From assembly GCF_030273315.1 (NCBI RefSeq), contig NZ_CP127174.1:2852001-2916000 (forward strand): a stretch of 64,000 nucleotides of DNA, given 5' to 3'. Every line of letters begins with the position of its first letter. The first letter of the stretch is position 1. A program made the translations under genes and the position numbers. Shown piece after piece: positions 48,203 to 57,498 of this stretch. Source of the stretch: Natrialbaceae archaeon AArc-T1-2 (lineage in GTDB: Archaea; Halobacteriota; Halobacteria; Halobacteriales; Natrialbaceae). The notes below the pieces were generated by a model, which saw nothing but the letters and a program-made list of their open reading frames with translations, was not told where the DNA came from and did not search any database.

Positions 48203-48921
48203 TCGAGGTCGTCGGCCCGGACGAGTCGTTCCTGGCCGACGAAGCGGGGACGATCCGCGAGCGCGAGAAAGTTCTCGACGTCCTCGCGCGGCGCCTTCGC
48301 CGTGGGATGGTCGGGGTCGTAGTCCCGGGAGGACTCGTGGCCGAGGGCGGCCCGCAGCGCATCCAGCTCCTCGAAGTAGAGTTCGGCGATGCCGTCGAAC
48401 TCGGACGTGTCGGGCTCGGTGGGAACGACGCGGGCGTAGCGAACGACGCCGGGGATCTCGCGTGCGAGCGGGACGTGTTCGGTCGCCCAGTGCTCGAGGA
48501 ACGCCTCGTAGCTCATGCCCGCTTTGCGGACGAGAAACGCCGAGTGCTTGTAGAGGCCGTCGGTGTCGCCGCCGACGTCGTCTCTCTCGACGATCTCCTC
48601 GCCGATGAGTCGAGGCCGCTCGTCGATCGCGAGGAAGTTCTCGACGTCCTCGCGGGCTTTCTTTGCGTTTCCCTTCTCCGGATCGTAATCGCGAGATCCC
48701 TCGCTGCCCAGCGCGTCGTACAGCTTCTCGACGTCTTCGAAGTAGAGTTCGGCGATACCGTCGAACTCGGTTGCGTCGGGGTCAGCCGGCAGAACCTGCT
48801 GGTAGCGAACGACGCCGTCGATCTCCGTGGCGATCGGCGTGTGTTCGCGTTGCCAGTGCTCGAGGAACGCCTCGTGGCTCATGCCGGCCTTGCGGACGAG
48901 CAAGGCGACGTGCTTGTACAT
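48199..48921 (-). CDS. tandem EthD-domain protein
   Basis: 240 residues, two near-identical ferredoxin-like (EthD/dimeric alpha-beta barrel) domains: about 1-112 and about 125-240. Both contain YKHxAxLVRKAGMSxEAFLEHW, EFDGIAELYFE, SRDYDP and REDVENFLA. The family usually has one domain and acts as a dimer; here the dimer is fused. Members are mostly accessory proteins or degrade small ethers. An ATG at 48,921 is preferred over the longer frame, whose first 29 residues are upstream DNA. Coupled to the HD gene. Confidence 0.82.
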   Translation of the reverse strand: MYKHVALLVRKAGMSHEAFLEHWQREHTPIATEIDGVVRYQQVLPADPDATEFDGIAELYFEDVEKLYDALGSEGSRDYDPEKGNAKKAREDVENFLAIDERPRLIGEEIVERDDVGGDTDGLYKHSAFLVRKAGMSYEAFLEHWATEHVPLAREIPGVVRYARVVPTEPDTSEFDGIAELYFEELDALRAALGHESSRDYDPDHPTAKAPREDVENFLALADRPRFVGQERLVRADDLE

Positions 48922-49022
48922 GTCACTAGACAATTGATGCGATCTAATAAAACGTGAGCACCGGCCTGGAAACGGGTGACGTGACGAGACCGGTGGAGGA
49001 CGGGCCACCGGCCGACGTCGTA

Positions 49023-49619
49023 CTATGCGTTCGCCGGCCGGTCGGCCGGAGCCAGCCCGACGGCGTCGGCGATCGGTTCCTCGAGGGACAGTCGCATCCG
49101 GACGTCGTTACCGCGGCGTTCGATCTCCTCGAATCCTAACGTCCGATAGACGGCGACTGCGCGTTCGTTCGTGGCGGTGACGTCGAGCACGAGCGCCTCG
49201 TGGCCGTCGGCGTCGGCGTAGGCGATGGCCTGACGGACGAGTTCGCTCCCGATGCCGCGCTCGAAGAAGCCGGGGTCGACGAAGACGATGAGGTGGGGCT
49301 CGTCGCTCGAGGTCGGCGAGTACGCCGCGTGGCCGACGACCCGGTCGCCGTCGCGAGCGACCAAATTTCTACCGCGTTCGCGCAAGTCCGCGAGCCACTC
49401 CGCGACGTACCCGCTGGTCACGGGCGGCAGCCCCATCGAGCGGTGCTCGGCAGGGTAACTCCCGTACATCGAGCACAACTGCTCGAGGTGGCCGTCGGCG
49501 AGCGGTTCGACGAGCAACACCTCGCCCCGCGCGTCGACGAATCGCGGGCAGCGAGGCGGACAGTCCGTGCCACCGGTACAAGATGTCGGATTCCAGGCGC
49601 GACAGGTGTCGCCGGTCAT
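49023..49619 (-). CDS. GNAT family N-acetyltransferase
   Basis: 198 residues. A short N-terminal Cys-rich segment (C6, C14, C20, C24) may bind Zn. GNAT core: VEPLADGHLEQL, VVGHAAYSPTSS, the acetyl-CoA motif A IVFVDPGFFERGIGSELVRQAIAYAD (about 130-156), and motif B LDVTATNERAVAVYRTLGFEEIERR. Transfers an acetyl group to an amine; target unknown. It lies alone on the minus strand beside the MaoC-type gene. Confidence 0.85.
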   Translation of the reverse strand: MTGDTCRAWNPTSCTGGTDCPPRCPRFVDARGEVLLVEPLADGHLEQLCSMYGSYPAEHRSMGLPPVTSGYVAEWLADLRERGRNLVARDGDRVVGHAAYSPTSSDEPHLIVFVDPGFFERGIGSELVRQAIAYADADGHEALVLDVTATNERAVAVYRTLGFEEIERRGNDVRMRLSLEEPIADAVGLAPADRPANA

Positions 49620-49762
49620 CGACCAGGAGTACGGGATCGACGCAGATCACATGTCTTCTTTATATACACGGTCTTCATATTCCCCCTCCCCACCGAATCG
49701 AGTTACCGTCCGACATGGACCGAAGGAAAAGTATTTAGCATCAATGTCGAAACAGTACCCTC

Positions 49763-50233
49763 ATGGCGTACAGCTACGAGCCCCACTACTTCGAGGACTT
49801 CGAAGTGGGGCAGACGTTCGAGAGCGTCGGCCGTACGGTCACCGAGTACGACTTCGTCATGCACTCTGCGTTCACGGGTGACTGGACGGAGCTACACACG
49901 AACAAACACTTCGCCGAGGAGGGACATTTCGGCGAACGCGTCGCTCACGGTCCCATGACGTTCAGTCTGGCGACCGGCTTCGTCTATCGCTGTGGGATCG
50001 TCGAACGGACCGTCTACGCCTTCCTCGGGATGAACTACATGGACATCCCCGCCCCCGTCCACATGGACGACACCATCAGCCTCGAGATGGAGGTCACGGA
50101 GAAACGCGAGATCTCGAGCAAGGACGACGCCGGCCTCGTCACGATCGACACGACGATGACGAACCAGGAGGACACGGTCGTCTTCGAGGGCGACATGAAG
50201 TTCCTCATCAAACGCGCCGAGCACTACGCGTAA
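49763..50233 (+). CDS. MaoC-like (R)-specific enoyl-CoA hydratase
   Basis: 156 residues, one hot-dog domain. The hydratase signature is HSAFTGDWTELHTNKHFA (catalytic Asp and His five apart) with GERVAHGPMTFSLATGFVYR following. Start MAYSYEPHYFEDFEVGQTF is typical. It would hydrate a trans-2-enoyl-CoA to the (R)-3-hydroxyacyl-CoA, giving polyhydroxyalkanoate precursors or serving beta-oxidation. TATA-like AAGTATTTAGC lies at about 49,731-49,741, fitting a leaderless mRNA. Confidence 0.88.
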   Translation: MAYSYEPHYFEDFEVGQTFESVGRTVTEYDFVMHSAFTGDWTELHTNKHFAEEGHFGERVAHGPMTFSLATGFVYRCGIVERTVYAFLGMNYMDIPAPVHMDDTISLEMEVTEKREISSKDDAGLVTIDTTMTNQEDTVVFEGDMKFLIKRAEHYA

Positions 50234-50275
50234 CTCGCTACCAGCGCCGGCGTCCACAGACGCCGGGATCGATTC

Positions 50276-51550
50276 TCACGCCGTCGGGTCCTGTCGGTAA
50301 AGCCAGAGGCTACACGCGAGTGCAACCGCGCTCGCGACGGTCGCGATCGCGAACGACACCTGGTAGCCGACCTCCGTGTAGATCCGCGCGCCGGCGACCA
50401 TCTCGCCCGTCCAGTAGGCGTCGAGGACGTAGCCCAGAAGCGTCGGGAAAAGCGCCGCACCGAGAAACGCTGCACCGTTTATCGTCGACGTCGAGACGCC
50501 GCTTGCGCTCGTCGCGTGTCGTTCCTTGATCACGGCGTAGCTCAGCGTGAACGCCCCGAGCAGAAAGCCCATAGCGAAGTAAACGACGCCGACCACGATC
50601 CGTGGCGGCTGTCCCGCGACCGCGAGGATACCGAAGCCGGCGACGTAGCCGACACCGCCGACGACGACGAGAACGGTCCGGCGCTCGAGGCGATCCGAGA
50701 GCCAGCCGAACGCGGGCGGGCCGAAGAGGAGTCCGAGACTGCCAAGCAGCGTGTACCAGGAAGCGGTCGTCACCGAGACGCCGTAGGTCTGGACGACGTA
50801 GGGCACTCCCCACAGTCCAAGCAGCGTGATCAGCATCCCCGTCGAACAGAACAGCATGAGGCTGATGGCCCACGTGACCCGTTCGGAAAGCACGACGCGA
50901 AGGTTCTCGACGACGTCTGCGAGCGTCAGACTCGTCGTGTCGGTCTCGGTTACGGGTTCGAAGCCCGCGTCTTCCGGTTCGTCGTCGGCGAGTACGAAGA
51001 CGACGACGGCGAGTGCGAGTCCGAACGCCCCCAGCGCGAGCGTGGTTCCGCGCCAGCCGAACGTCCCGGCGGCGACGGCAAGCGGCGTCGTCGCGAGGAT
51101 GCCGCCGAGCCCGGAGACGGCGACCGTGAGTCCGTTCATCGTCGCGAACTCGTCGGCACGAAACCAGCTCGCACAGAATCGTAGTATCGAGATGTATATC
51201 ACCGCGCCGCCGAGACCGACGAGCGCTCGAGCGAGAAACGCAACGACGTAACTGTCCGCGAGTGCGAACCCGACCGCACCGACGTTGAGAACGATCGCCC
51301 CGGCCGTCGCCGTTTTCCGGGGACCGGTTCGGTCTGCGAGCACGCCGGCGGGCAACTGCATGAGCGCATAGACGTAGAAGAACGCGGCATGAAGCGTTCC
51401 GAGTGCCACACCGCTGGTATCGAACGCCACCATCAGCCGGTCGGCGAGGACGGCCGAAGAGAGCCGATAGAGGCTCACGAGCAAGAAGACGACCGCGAGT
51501 ATCCCCCAGATAATCCAGCGCTGGTAGCGAAACGTTCCCCAGTATTTCAC
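50276..51550 (-). CDS. MFS transporter
   Basis: 424 residues from GTG 51,550 (a TTG five codons upstream is less likely). About 12 hydrophobic segments: WIIWGILAVVFLLVSLY, GVALGTLHAAFFYVYALMQLPAGVLADRTGPRKT (MFS motif A-like), LVGLGGAVIYISILRF, WAISLMLFCSTGMLITLLGLWG. A central loop (EPEDAGFEPVTETDT) separates the two halves. Resembles the NNP/OFA-like haloarchaeal MFS group. The substrate is not known. No operon partner; the gene downstream is on the other strand. Confidence 0.85.
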   Translation of the reverse strand: MKYWGTFRYQRWIIWGILAVVFLLVSLYRLSSAVLADRLMVAFDTSGVALGTLHAAFFYVYALMQLPAGVLADRTGPRKTATAGAIVLNVGAVGFALADSYVVAFLARALVGLGGAVIYISILRFCASWFRADEFATMNGLTVAVSGLGGILATTPLAVAAGTFGWRGTTLALGAFGLALAVVVFVLADDEPEDAGFEPVTETDTTSLTLADVVENLRVVLSERVTWAISLMLFCSTGMLITLLGLWGVPYVVQTYGVSVTTASWYTLLGSLGLLFGPPAFGWLSDRLERRTVLVVVGGVGYVAGFGILAVAGQPPRIVVGVVYFAMGFLLGAFTLSYAVIKERHATSASGVSTSTINGAAFLGAALFPTLLGYVLDAYWTGEMVAGARIYTEVGYQVSFAIATVASAVALACSLWLYRQDPTA

Positions 51551-51635
51551 GGTAACTGATACCAATCAGCGAGGGGACGAAAACGTTCGGGTCACGGAAC
51601 CCGCGTGCCGGTACCGGATCGCCGACCGAGGGTCG

Positions 51636-52481
51636 TCACCGACCGTTCCACGTCGGCTCGCGATCCTCGAAGAAGGCGTCGATGCCCTCGTTTTTGTCTT
51701 CGGTACCGAACAGCTGGGCGAACAGTTCGGCCTCGTACTCGATGCCCGCCTCGAGGTCCATCCGGGAGCTCGCTTTCACCGCCTTCTTCGCGAACTCGAG
51801 CGCGACGGGACTTTTCGCGGCCATCGACTCGGCGAGGTCGTACACCTCCTCGTCGAGTTCGTCGTCGTCCGCACAGACGACGTCGACGAGGCCGATCTCG
51901 CGGGCCTCCTCGGCGTCGATCAGCTCGCCCGAGAGGATCAGGCGCATGGCCTGTCCCTCGCCGACCAGCCGGGGCAGACGCTGGGTGCCGCCACCGCCGG
52001 GCATGATCCCGAGGGTGATCTCGGGCTGGCCGATCTTGGCCCGCTCGTGAGCGATGCGTACGTCACAGGCCTGGGCGAGTTCACAGCCACCGCCCAGCGC
52101 GTGGCCGTTGAGCCGACCGATGACGGGCTGGGGGAGGTCGTCGACGACCTCGTAGACCCGCGGCCGTTTCGAGATCTCGCGTTGCTCGAGGGCCGTACGC
52201 TCGCGGAACTCGGAGACGTCGGCCCCGGCGACGAACGCCTTCGCCTCGTCTTCGCCGGTGAGGACGACGACGCGGACGTCACTCGCTTCGATCGCTGCCG
52301 CGACCTCCTTCAACTCGGCGCGGACCTGCGCGTTCAGGGCGTTTCGCGCGTCGGGCCGGTCGAGGGTGACAGTCGCGACGCCGGCGACGCGGTCGCCGAC
52401 CGAGGCGTGGACCGTCTCGCAGTCGTCGGCGACAGCCTCGACCTCCTCGGCACCGTCGACGGGGCTCTCGGGCAGGCTCAT
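51636..52481 (-). CDS. enoyl-CoA hydratase
   Basis: 281 residues, crotonase family. VATVTLDRPDARNALNAQVRAEL, AKAFVAGADVSEFRE, the Glu-bearing GRLNGHALGGGCELAQACDVRIA and ITLGIMPGGGGTQRLPRLVG. Compared with hydratases the two catalytic Glu positions look like E in GCELAQ and G in MPGGGG, so the second may be changed. About 30 extra N-terminal residues, acidic. It follows the 3-hydroxyacyl-CoA dehydrogenase by a 4-nt overlap, so the two act in beta-oxidation together. Confidence 0.87.
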   Translation of the reverse strand: MSLPESPVDGAEEVEAVADDCETVHASVGDRVAGVATVTLDRPDARNALNAQVRAELKEVAAAIEASDVRVVVLTGEDEAKAFVAGADVSEFRERTALEQREISKRPRVYEVVDDLPQPVIGRLNGHALGGGCELAQACDVRIAHERAKIGQPEITLGIMPGGGGTQRLPRLVGEGQAMRLILSGELIDAEEAREIGLVDVVCADDDELDEEVYDLAESMAAKSPVALEFAKKAVKASSRMDLEAGIEYEAELFAQLFGTEDKNEGIDAFFEDREPTWNGR

Positions 52482-53359
52482 TCCTCGACCTCCCCGCTGA
52501 CGCCGACGATTTCGCCGTCCTCCCAGACGTAGAAGCCTTCGCCGGTCTTCTTGCCCAGTTTGCCCGCACGGACCTTCCGTTTGAGCGCCTGTGGCGGCTT
52601 GAACCGCTCGCCCAGTTCCTCGCGGAGGTACTCGAGGATGTCCAGGCGGACGTCCAGGCCGACGACGTCGCCGAGTTCGATCGGTCCCATCGGGTGGTTG
52701 TAGCCCAGTTCCATCGCGGCGTCGATGTCCCGGGGGTCGGCGACGCCTTCCTCGACCATTCGCATCGCCTCGACGCCCAGCGCGACGCCCAGCCGCGAGG
52801 AGGCAAAGCCCGGCGAGTCGGTGACCTCGACGGGGGTCTTCTCGATGTCCTCGACGTAGCCGTGGGCGAACTCGAGGGTTGCCTCGTCGGTCTGTTCGGC
52901 GACGACAATCTCGACGAGTCCCATGATGTGGACGGGGTTGAAAAAGTGCAGCCCGATCACGCGGCCGTCGTTCTCGGCGGCGCTTGCGATCTCCGTGACC
53001 GACAGCGAGGAGGTGTTGGTCGCGATGATCGTGTCCTCGTCGACCAGTTCCTCGACGTCTTCCATCGTTCCCTTCTTCAGGTCGATGTCCTCGGGCACGG
53101 CCTCGACGACGAGGTCTGCCCCCTCGACGGCGTCGGCCAGGTCCGTGGTGCCCGAGAGGCGCTCGAGCGCCGCGTCGGCCTCCTCGCGGGTGACTTTCTC
53201 GCGTTCGATGCCGCCCTCGAGGGTGTCCTCGATCGCCTCGAGTCCGTTCTCGACGTACTCCGTCTCGATATCCCGTACGACGACGTCGTGGCCGGCCATC
53301 GCTGTAACCTGTGCAATGCCGTGGCCCATAGTGCCGGCTCCGAGTACTGCAACCTGCAT
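52478..53359 (-). CDS. 3-hydroxyacyl-CoA dehydrogenase
   Basis: 293 residues. NAD-binding VAVLGAGTMGHGIAQVTAMAGHDV, and the HCDH signature around EAVPEDIDLKKGTMEDVEEL, SSLSVTEIASA (catalytic Ser region) and RVIGLHFFNPVHIMGLVEIV (His with Asn). It oxidises (S)-3-hydroxyacyl-CoA to 3-ketoacyl-CoA. C-terminal domain LGYNHPMGPIELGDVVGLD. Co-translated with the enoyl-CoA hydratase (4-nt overlap), an arrangement resembling a split FadB/FadJ. Confidence 0.92.
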   Translation of the reverse strand: MQVAVLGAGTMGHGIAQVTAMAGHDVVVRDIETEYVENGLEAIEDTLEGGIEREKVTREEADAALERLSGTTDLADAVEGADLVVEAVPEDIDLKKGTMEDVEELVDEDTIIATNTSSLSVTEIASAAENDGRVIGLHFFNPVHIMGLVEIVVAEQTDEATLEFAHGYVEDIEKTPVEVTDSPGFASSRLGVALGVEAMRMVEEGVADPRDIDAAMELGYNHPMGPIELGDVVGLDVRLDILEYLREELGERFKPPQALKRKVRAGKLGKKTGEGFYVWEDGEIVGVSGEVEE

Positions 53360-53399
53360 ACACGGGAGTATCGCGGGGAATGTGAAAGCCGTTTTCGTT

Positions 53400-53747
53400 T
53401 CAGAAGACGAGTCCGGGACCGAACTGCAGCGCCCAGAGCGCGACCATGCCGACGATGATCGTCAACAGGATGTCGCCGCGCCACCACGCGACGGCGGTGG
53501 CGACGATCGCGGCGAACAGCCGTTCGTCGAGAACCATCTCGGCGACGTCCGGGCTCGGCGTGACGAGCTGTGGGGCGACCAGCGCCGCAAGCACCGCTGC
53601 GGGCACGAACTTGAGGAACAGTTTGACCCGCGTCGGGACCTGGTTGATCCGGCCGAACAGGTGGATGAACGATAGCCGGATGAGGTAGGTCGCGACAGCG
53701 ATGACGAGGATCACGGCCCAGATCTCGAGCAGCGAGTAGTCGTTCAT
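53400..53747 (-). CDS. azlD: AzlD domain-containing branched-chain amino acid transport protein
   Basis: 115 residues with about four hydrophobic segments, e.g. LEIWAVILVIAVATYLIRLSF and ILLTIIVGMVALWALQFGP. It is the small partner of AzlC in a branched-chain amino acid exporter. Its start overlaps the azlC stop by one base (TGATG), so they are coupled. VPAAVLAALVAPQL is typical of the family. Confidence 0.85.
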   Translation of the reverse strand: MNDYSLLEIWAVILVIAVATYLIRLSFIHLFGRINQVPTRVKLFLKFVPAAVLAALVAPQLVTPSPDVAEMVLDERLFAAIVATAVAWWRGDILLTIIVGMVALWALQFGPGLVF

Positions 53748-54442
53748 CAGCCAATCACCTCCTCTGTGGTCACGCCGGCAACGATCCCGACGGCCGCCGC
53801 GAGCAGGAGGTCAACCCCCTGAGGCATGCCGAACTCGGCGACGGCGTAGGCTGCAGCGATCGCGACGACGGCGCTGGCGAGTGCAGCGACGACCTGTGGC
53901 GCGTCCTCGATCGCCGGAACCAGGATGGCGAGAAAGACCAGCGGAACCGCGAACATGAGGTTCAGCGACTCCGGAATGCCGGCACCGAGGAGATACCCAA
54001 TCGCCGTCGTCGCGACCCAGACGACCCAGATGGTCACGCCGAGTCCGAGGTAGTACAGCCGCTTGTTACGGTCGCTGTCGTCCTTGCCGTACTCGGCGAT
54101 CGACATCGCGTAGACGTGGTCGGTGAGGAAGTACGCGAGGTACGCCCGCACGCGCTTTCCGTACTCGGTGAAATGTGGCGCGATCGACGCCGAGTACATG
54201 AGCATCCGCAGGTTGATCACGATACCGGTGACGATCACGATGACGAGTCCGGCGTTCGCGCCGATCAACTCGGCGGTGACGAGCTGTGCGGTGCCCGCGA
54301 AGATGACCGCGGACATCGCCACCGTCTGGGCGGTCGACAGTCCCGCACCGTCGGCGGCGATCCCGAAGACGATCGCGAACGGGATGAGTCCCAGCAAGAT
54401 CCCGACGGAATCTCTGGCCCCCGCTTTGAAGTCCCCGTTCAT
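53747..54442 (-). CDS. azlC: AzlC family branched-chain amino acid exporter
   Basis: 231 residues with about six to seven membrane segments. MNGDFKAGARDSVGILLGLIPFAIVFGIAA starts the AzlC domain; AVIFAGTAQLVTAELIG and TGIVINLRMLMYSASIAPHF are family signatures. With AzlD it exports branched-chain amino acids or analogues (azaleucine resistance). Start at MNGDFKAG; the in-frame upstream sequence has no protein character. Confidence 0.88.
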   Translation of the reverse strand: MNGDFKAGARDSVGILLGLIPFAIVFGIAADGAGLSTAQTVAMSAVIFAGTAQLVTAELIGANAGLVIVIVTGIVINLRMLMYSASIAPHFTEYGKRVRAYLAYFLTDHVYAMSIAEYGKDDSDRNKRLYYLGLGVTIWVVWVATTAIGYLLGAGIPESLNLMFAVPLVFLAILVPAIEDAPQVVAALASAVVAIAAAYAVAEFGMPQGVDLLLAAAVGIVAGVTTEEVIG

Positions 54443-54899
54443 TGTACCGAGTGGTTGTCTGGGGCGAGGGTACGGAGGGTGTTCGAGAGCGGTACGGCCG
54501 GTTGAATCGACGGGAGCGACGGCCCCGTCGATGCGGTATCTGTCCCTAACATAGTGGGATCGGTCCGAATGTCGACAGGTGGACGACCACGACCACACGG
54601 TCCGGTTCCGGCGACGAACGGGGATGTGGTCCCGCCGTCTCTGCCCAGGCAGTCGCCAGTGTGGAACGTGTGGCTATTTGTCATGGTCGTGGCACTACCT
54701 CGCAGTGGGCATTGCCTACGTCTCTCTCAGCCACGTCCCCTTCAAAACCGTATCGAACTTTCACGATATCGTGTGTTGGTACCTATCACACTACGGGTCG
54801 TCGTCTCACCGGGTCGTCGTCTCACCTCACCTCACCTCCGGGCGTGTGAGGCGGCCGAGAGCCGAAGGCTTAACCCCGAACCGTCCGACCTACCGCGTG

Positions 54900-56036
54900 A
54901 TGACCGACGCCGAGGCTGTAATCGTCGACGCAGTACGGACGCCACAGGCGAAAAAGGACGGCGGACTCGCCGACACGTATCCGGAGGACCTCGTGATCGC
55001 GATCCTCGAGGCACTCGAGGAGCGAACCGGCGTCCCCGCCGGGGAGTGGGACGACTTCCGGCTCGGCTGTGCAAACCAGGAGAACGAACAGGGCCGAAAC
55101 CTCGCTCGCCAGTCGCTGCTCGCCGGCGGGTTCCCCGAGGAGGTCCCCGGCGCGACGACCACCCGGCTCTGTGGTTCCTCGCTCACCACGCTCGTCGACG
55201 CCGCCCGCGCGATCGAGACGGGCGACGGCGAGGTCTTCCCCGTCGCCGGCGTCGAGCACATGAGCCGGATCCCCTTCTCGGACTGGCTCCACCCCGGGAT
55301 CGAGGAGCGCTACGACCCCGACGACCTCCCGATGGGCGCGACCGCCGAACGCGTCGCCCGGAAGTTCGACGTCGGCCGGGAAGAACAGGACGAGTTCGCG
55401 CTTCGATCTCACCAGCGCGCCCTCGAGGCCTGGGAGGAGGGTCGGTTCGACGACGAGGTCGTTCCCGTCGAGACCGAGGACGGCGTCGTCGACCGCGACG
55501 AGGGCCCACGCGAGGACACGGACATGGAGACCCTCTCCGGCCTTCCGACCGTCTTCGCCGACGACGACCAGGGAACGGTCACCCCCGGCAACGCCTCGCC
55601 GCTGACCGACGGCGCGGCCGGCCTGCTGGTCACGAGCGCCGAGTACGCCGACGAACACGACCTCGACGTGCTCGCACGCGTCCGCTCCCGCGGCGTCGCC
55701 GGCGTCGACCCCACCATCATGGGGATCGGCCCGGTCCCGGCGACGAGAGACGCACTCGAGGGCACCGACCTCACCGTCGACGACATGGACCTCGTCGAAC
55801 TCAACGAGGCCTTTGCCTCCCAGAGTCTCTACTGTGCGCGCGAACTCGGTATCCCCGAGGAGAAACTCAACGTCAACGGCGGCGCGATCGCACTCGGCCA
55901 CCCACTGGGCTGTTCCGGTGCGCGCATCGCGACCACGCTGTTGCACGAACTGAAGCGTCGCGACGGTCGGTACGGGCTGGCGACGATGTGTGTCGGCTTC
56001 GGGCAGGGCGTGGCGACGGTGTTCGAACGATCCTGA
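54900..56036 (+). CDS. acetyl-CoA C-acetyltransferase (thiolase)
   Basis: 378 residues. Type II thiolase: nucleophile C91 in [39 protein letters not shown] (catalytic His) and the acid/base Cys in [11 protein letters not shown]. It cleaves 3-ketoacyl-CoA or condenses two acetyl-CoA. The family is about 390 residues, so it is complete. The ATG at 54,900 starts the usual [15 protein letters not shown]. The long upstream frame is not coding. It is convergent with the HMGCS-like gene. Confidence 0.93.
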   Translation: MTDAEAVIVDAVRTPQAKKDGGLADTYPEDLVIAILEALEERTGVPAGEWDDFRLGCANQENEQGRNLARQSLLAGGFPEEVPGATTTRLCGSSLTTLVDAARAIETGDGEVFPVAGVEHMSRIPFSDWLHPGIEERYDPDDLPMGATAERVARKFDVGREEQDEFALRSHQRALEAWEEGRFDDEVVPVETEDGVVDRDEGPREDTDMETLSGLPTVFADDDQGTVTPGNASPLTDGAAGLLVTSAEYADEHDLDVLARVRSRGVAGVDPTIMGIGPVPATRDALEGTDLTVDDMDLVELNEAFASQSLYCARELGIPEEKLNVNGGAIALGHPLGCSGARIATTLLHELKRRDGRYGLATMCVGFGQGVATVFERS

Positions 56037-56073
56037 AGCGGCACTCGTTTCGAAACAGACGACGTTTCGGCAG

Positions 56074-57498
56074 TTACGCGTCCGCGAGCCGCATCTTGAA
56101 CCCGTAGCGGGTCACACCCTCCTGGGTGTAGATCCGGCGGATCGTCGCCTCGACGCGATCGCCGACGTCGACGTTCTCGTCGCCGACGGCGAGTACCTGC
56201 GTCGGGGTCGAGACGGCCTCGTCGCGGTCGCCGCCGGGACCGTCGAGGGCGACGACCGCGCTGACGTAGGCCCCTTCTCTCGCTTGCTGTTCGACGAACT
56301 CCGGGGGCGCGCCGCCCTGGCCGATGACCGTCGCGGCCTCGACGGTCCCCGTACCGGGGAGGGAGACCTCGTCGTAGGCCTCGAACGCCCCACACTCCGT
56401 ACACGCACCCTCTGGCGGGAACGCGAGCGACCCACACTCCTCACAGCGACCGGCGACGAGCCGGTGGCGCTGGGGGATCGTGCGCTTCCAGCTCGGAACG
56501 GAGACGTAAGCGCCGCCGCCGTCGGGCTCACCGGGGGTGACGTCACCGCGCATCCGGAGGTACTCGCCGTAGGACAGCGTCTCCACGCCCTCGAGTCGGG
56601 TCCGGACGGCCACGCCCTCGCCTGCGAGCCGGGCCGCGGTCGCGCCGCCGCCGGAGCCGTAGCCGATCAGCCCGAGATCGGTGTGGCCGTCCTCGAGTGC
56701 GCTCGCGAGTCCGAGGAGAACGCTCGCCGCGCCGGTGTCGCCGAGATCGTGGACGGTCGTTCCCGCCTGGAGCGCGTCGGTGTCGACGCCGAGGTCGCCC
56801 GCTGCCCGGTAGGGGAGCTTGCCGTTTGGCGACTGCAGGCAGACCGCATCGGCGTCGGCGAGGTCACCCTCGAGGGCGTCGGCCGCGGCGGCGACGGTCT
56901 CCGTGAACGCCTGCCGGTCGTAGCCCGTGACCCCGAGACCGGTCGTCTCCTCCGAGCCGCGGGGACGGAACCGGGTGCCAGGGAAGAGGCTGACGTGTTC
57001 TGCGGTGTCGGTCACGGCTCCAGGGCCGTCGGGTGCGAGCACGACGGCAGCCGCGCCCGCGCCGCCGGCGTGTTCGACCTCGTCGTCGGGTGCGCCACGC
57101 GGGGCGTCGCTGGCGACGACGAGGGTCGGCTCGTCGGCGAACTCGAGGCCGGTCACCAGCGCCTCGAGGCCGGCACGGGTCGAGCCGGTGAACTGGCGGG
57201 TCTCGAGGTCCGTGCCGAGCCCGAGGGTGCTGGCGAGCCGTGGCGGAATCGCCTCCTCCTCGTAGGGCGGGGTCGTCGTTCCGATCAGCAACGCCCCGAT
57301 CTCGTCGGCGTCGACGTCGCCGGCTGCGAGCGCGAGTGCCGCCGCCTCGTGGGCCATCGTCAACGCGTCTTCGTCGCCCGCGGGGACCGCCGTCTCGGAG
57401 ATGCCCGCGCCGTGGAACTGGCCCCAAGCTTCTTCGACGGCCTCGGCGGTCAGCCGGTAGCGGGGCGCGTACGCGCCGACGCTTGCGATCCCGGTCAT
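56074..57498 (-). CDS. HMG-CoA synthase-like domain fused to DUF35 Zn-ribbon/OB-fold
   Basis: 474 residues. Residues 1 to about 320 have the thiolase-superfamily fold of HMG-CoA synthase (GIASVGAYAPRYRL, TTVHDLGDTGAASVLLGLA). The catalytic Cys is not present: the expected ACYAGT-type segment reads RQFTGST, and the substrate His/Glu segments are also changed (VCLQSPNGK; IGTTTPP). Residues about 345-474 are DUF35: a Zn ribbon with CEECG and CTECG and an OB-fold ending GVTRYGFKMRLADA. In archaea DUF35 bridges thiolase and HMGCS. It overlaps the thiolase gene by 4 nt and may be a scaffold. Confidence 0.82.
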   Translation of the reverse strand: MTGIASVGAYAPRYRLTAEAVEEAWGQFHGAGISETAVPAGDEDALTMAHEAAALALAAGDVDADEIGALLIGTTTPPYEEEAIPPRLASTLGLGTDLETRQFTGSTRAGLEALVTGLEFADEPTLVVASDAPRGAPDDEVEHAGGAGAAAVVLAPDGPGAVTDTAEHVSLFPGTRFRPRGSEETTGLGVTGYDRQAFTETVAAAADALEGDLADADAVCLQSPNGKLPYRAAGDLGVDTDALQAGTTVHDLGDTGAASVLLGLASALEDGHTDLGLIGYGSGGGATAARLAGEGVAVRTRLEGVETLSYGEYLRMRGDVTPGEPDGGGAYVSVPSWKRTIPQRHRLVAGRCEECGSLAFPPEGACTECGAFEAYDEVSLPGTGTVEAATVIGQGGAPPEFVEQQAREGAYVSAVVALDGPGGDRDEAVSTPTQVLAVGDENVDVGDRVEATIRRIYTQEGVTRYGFKMRLADA

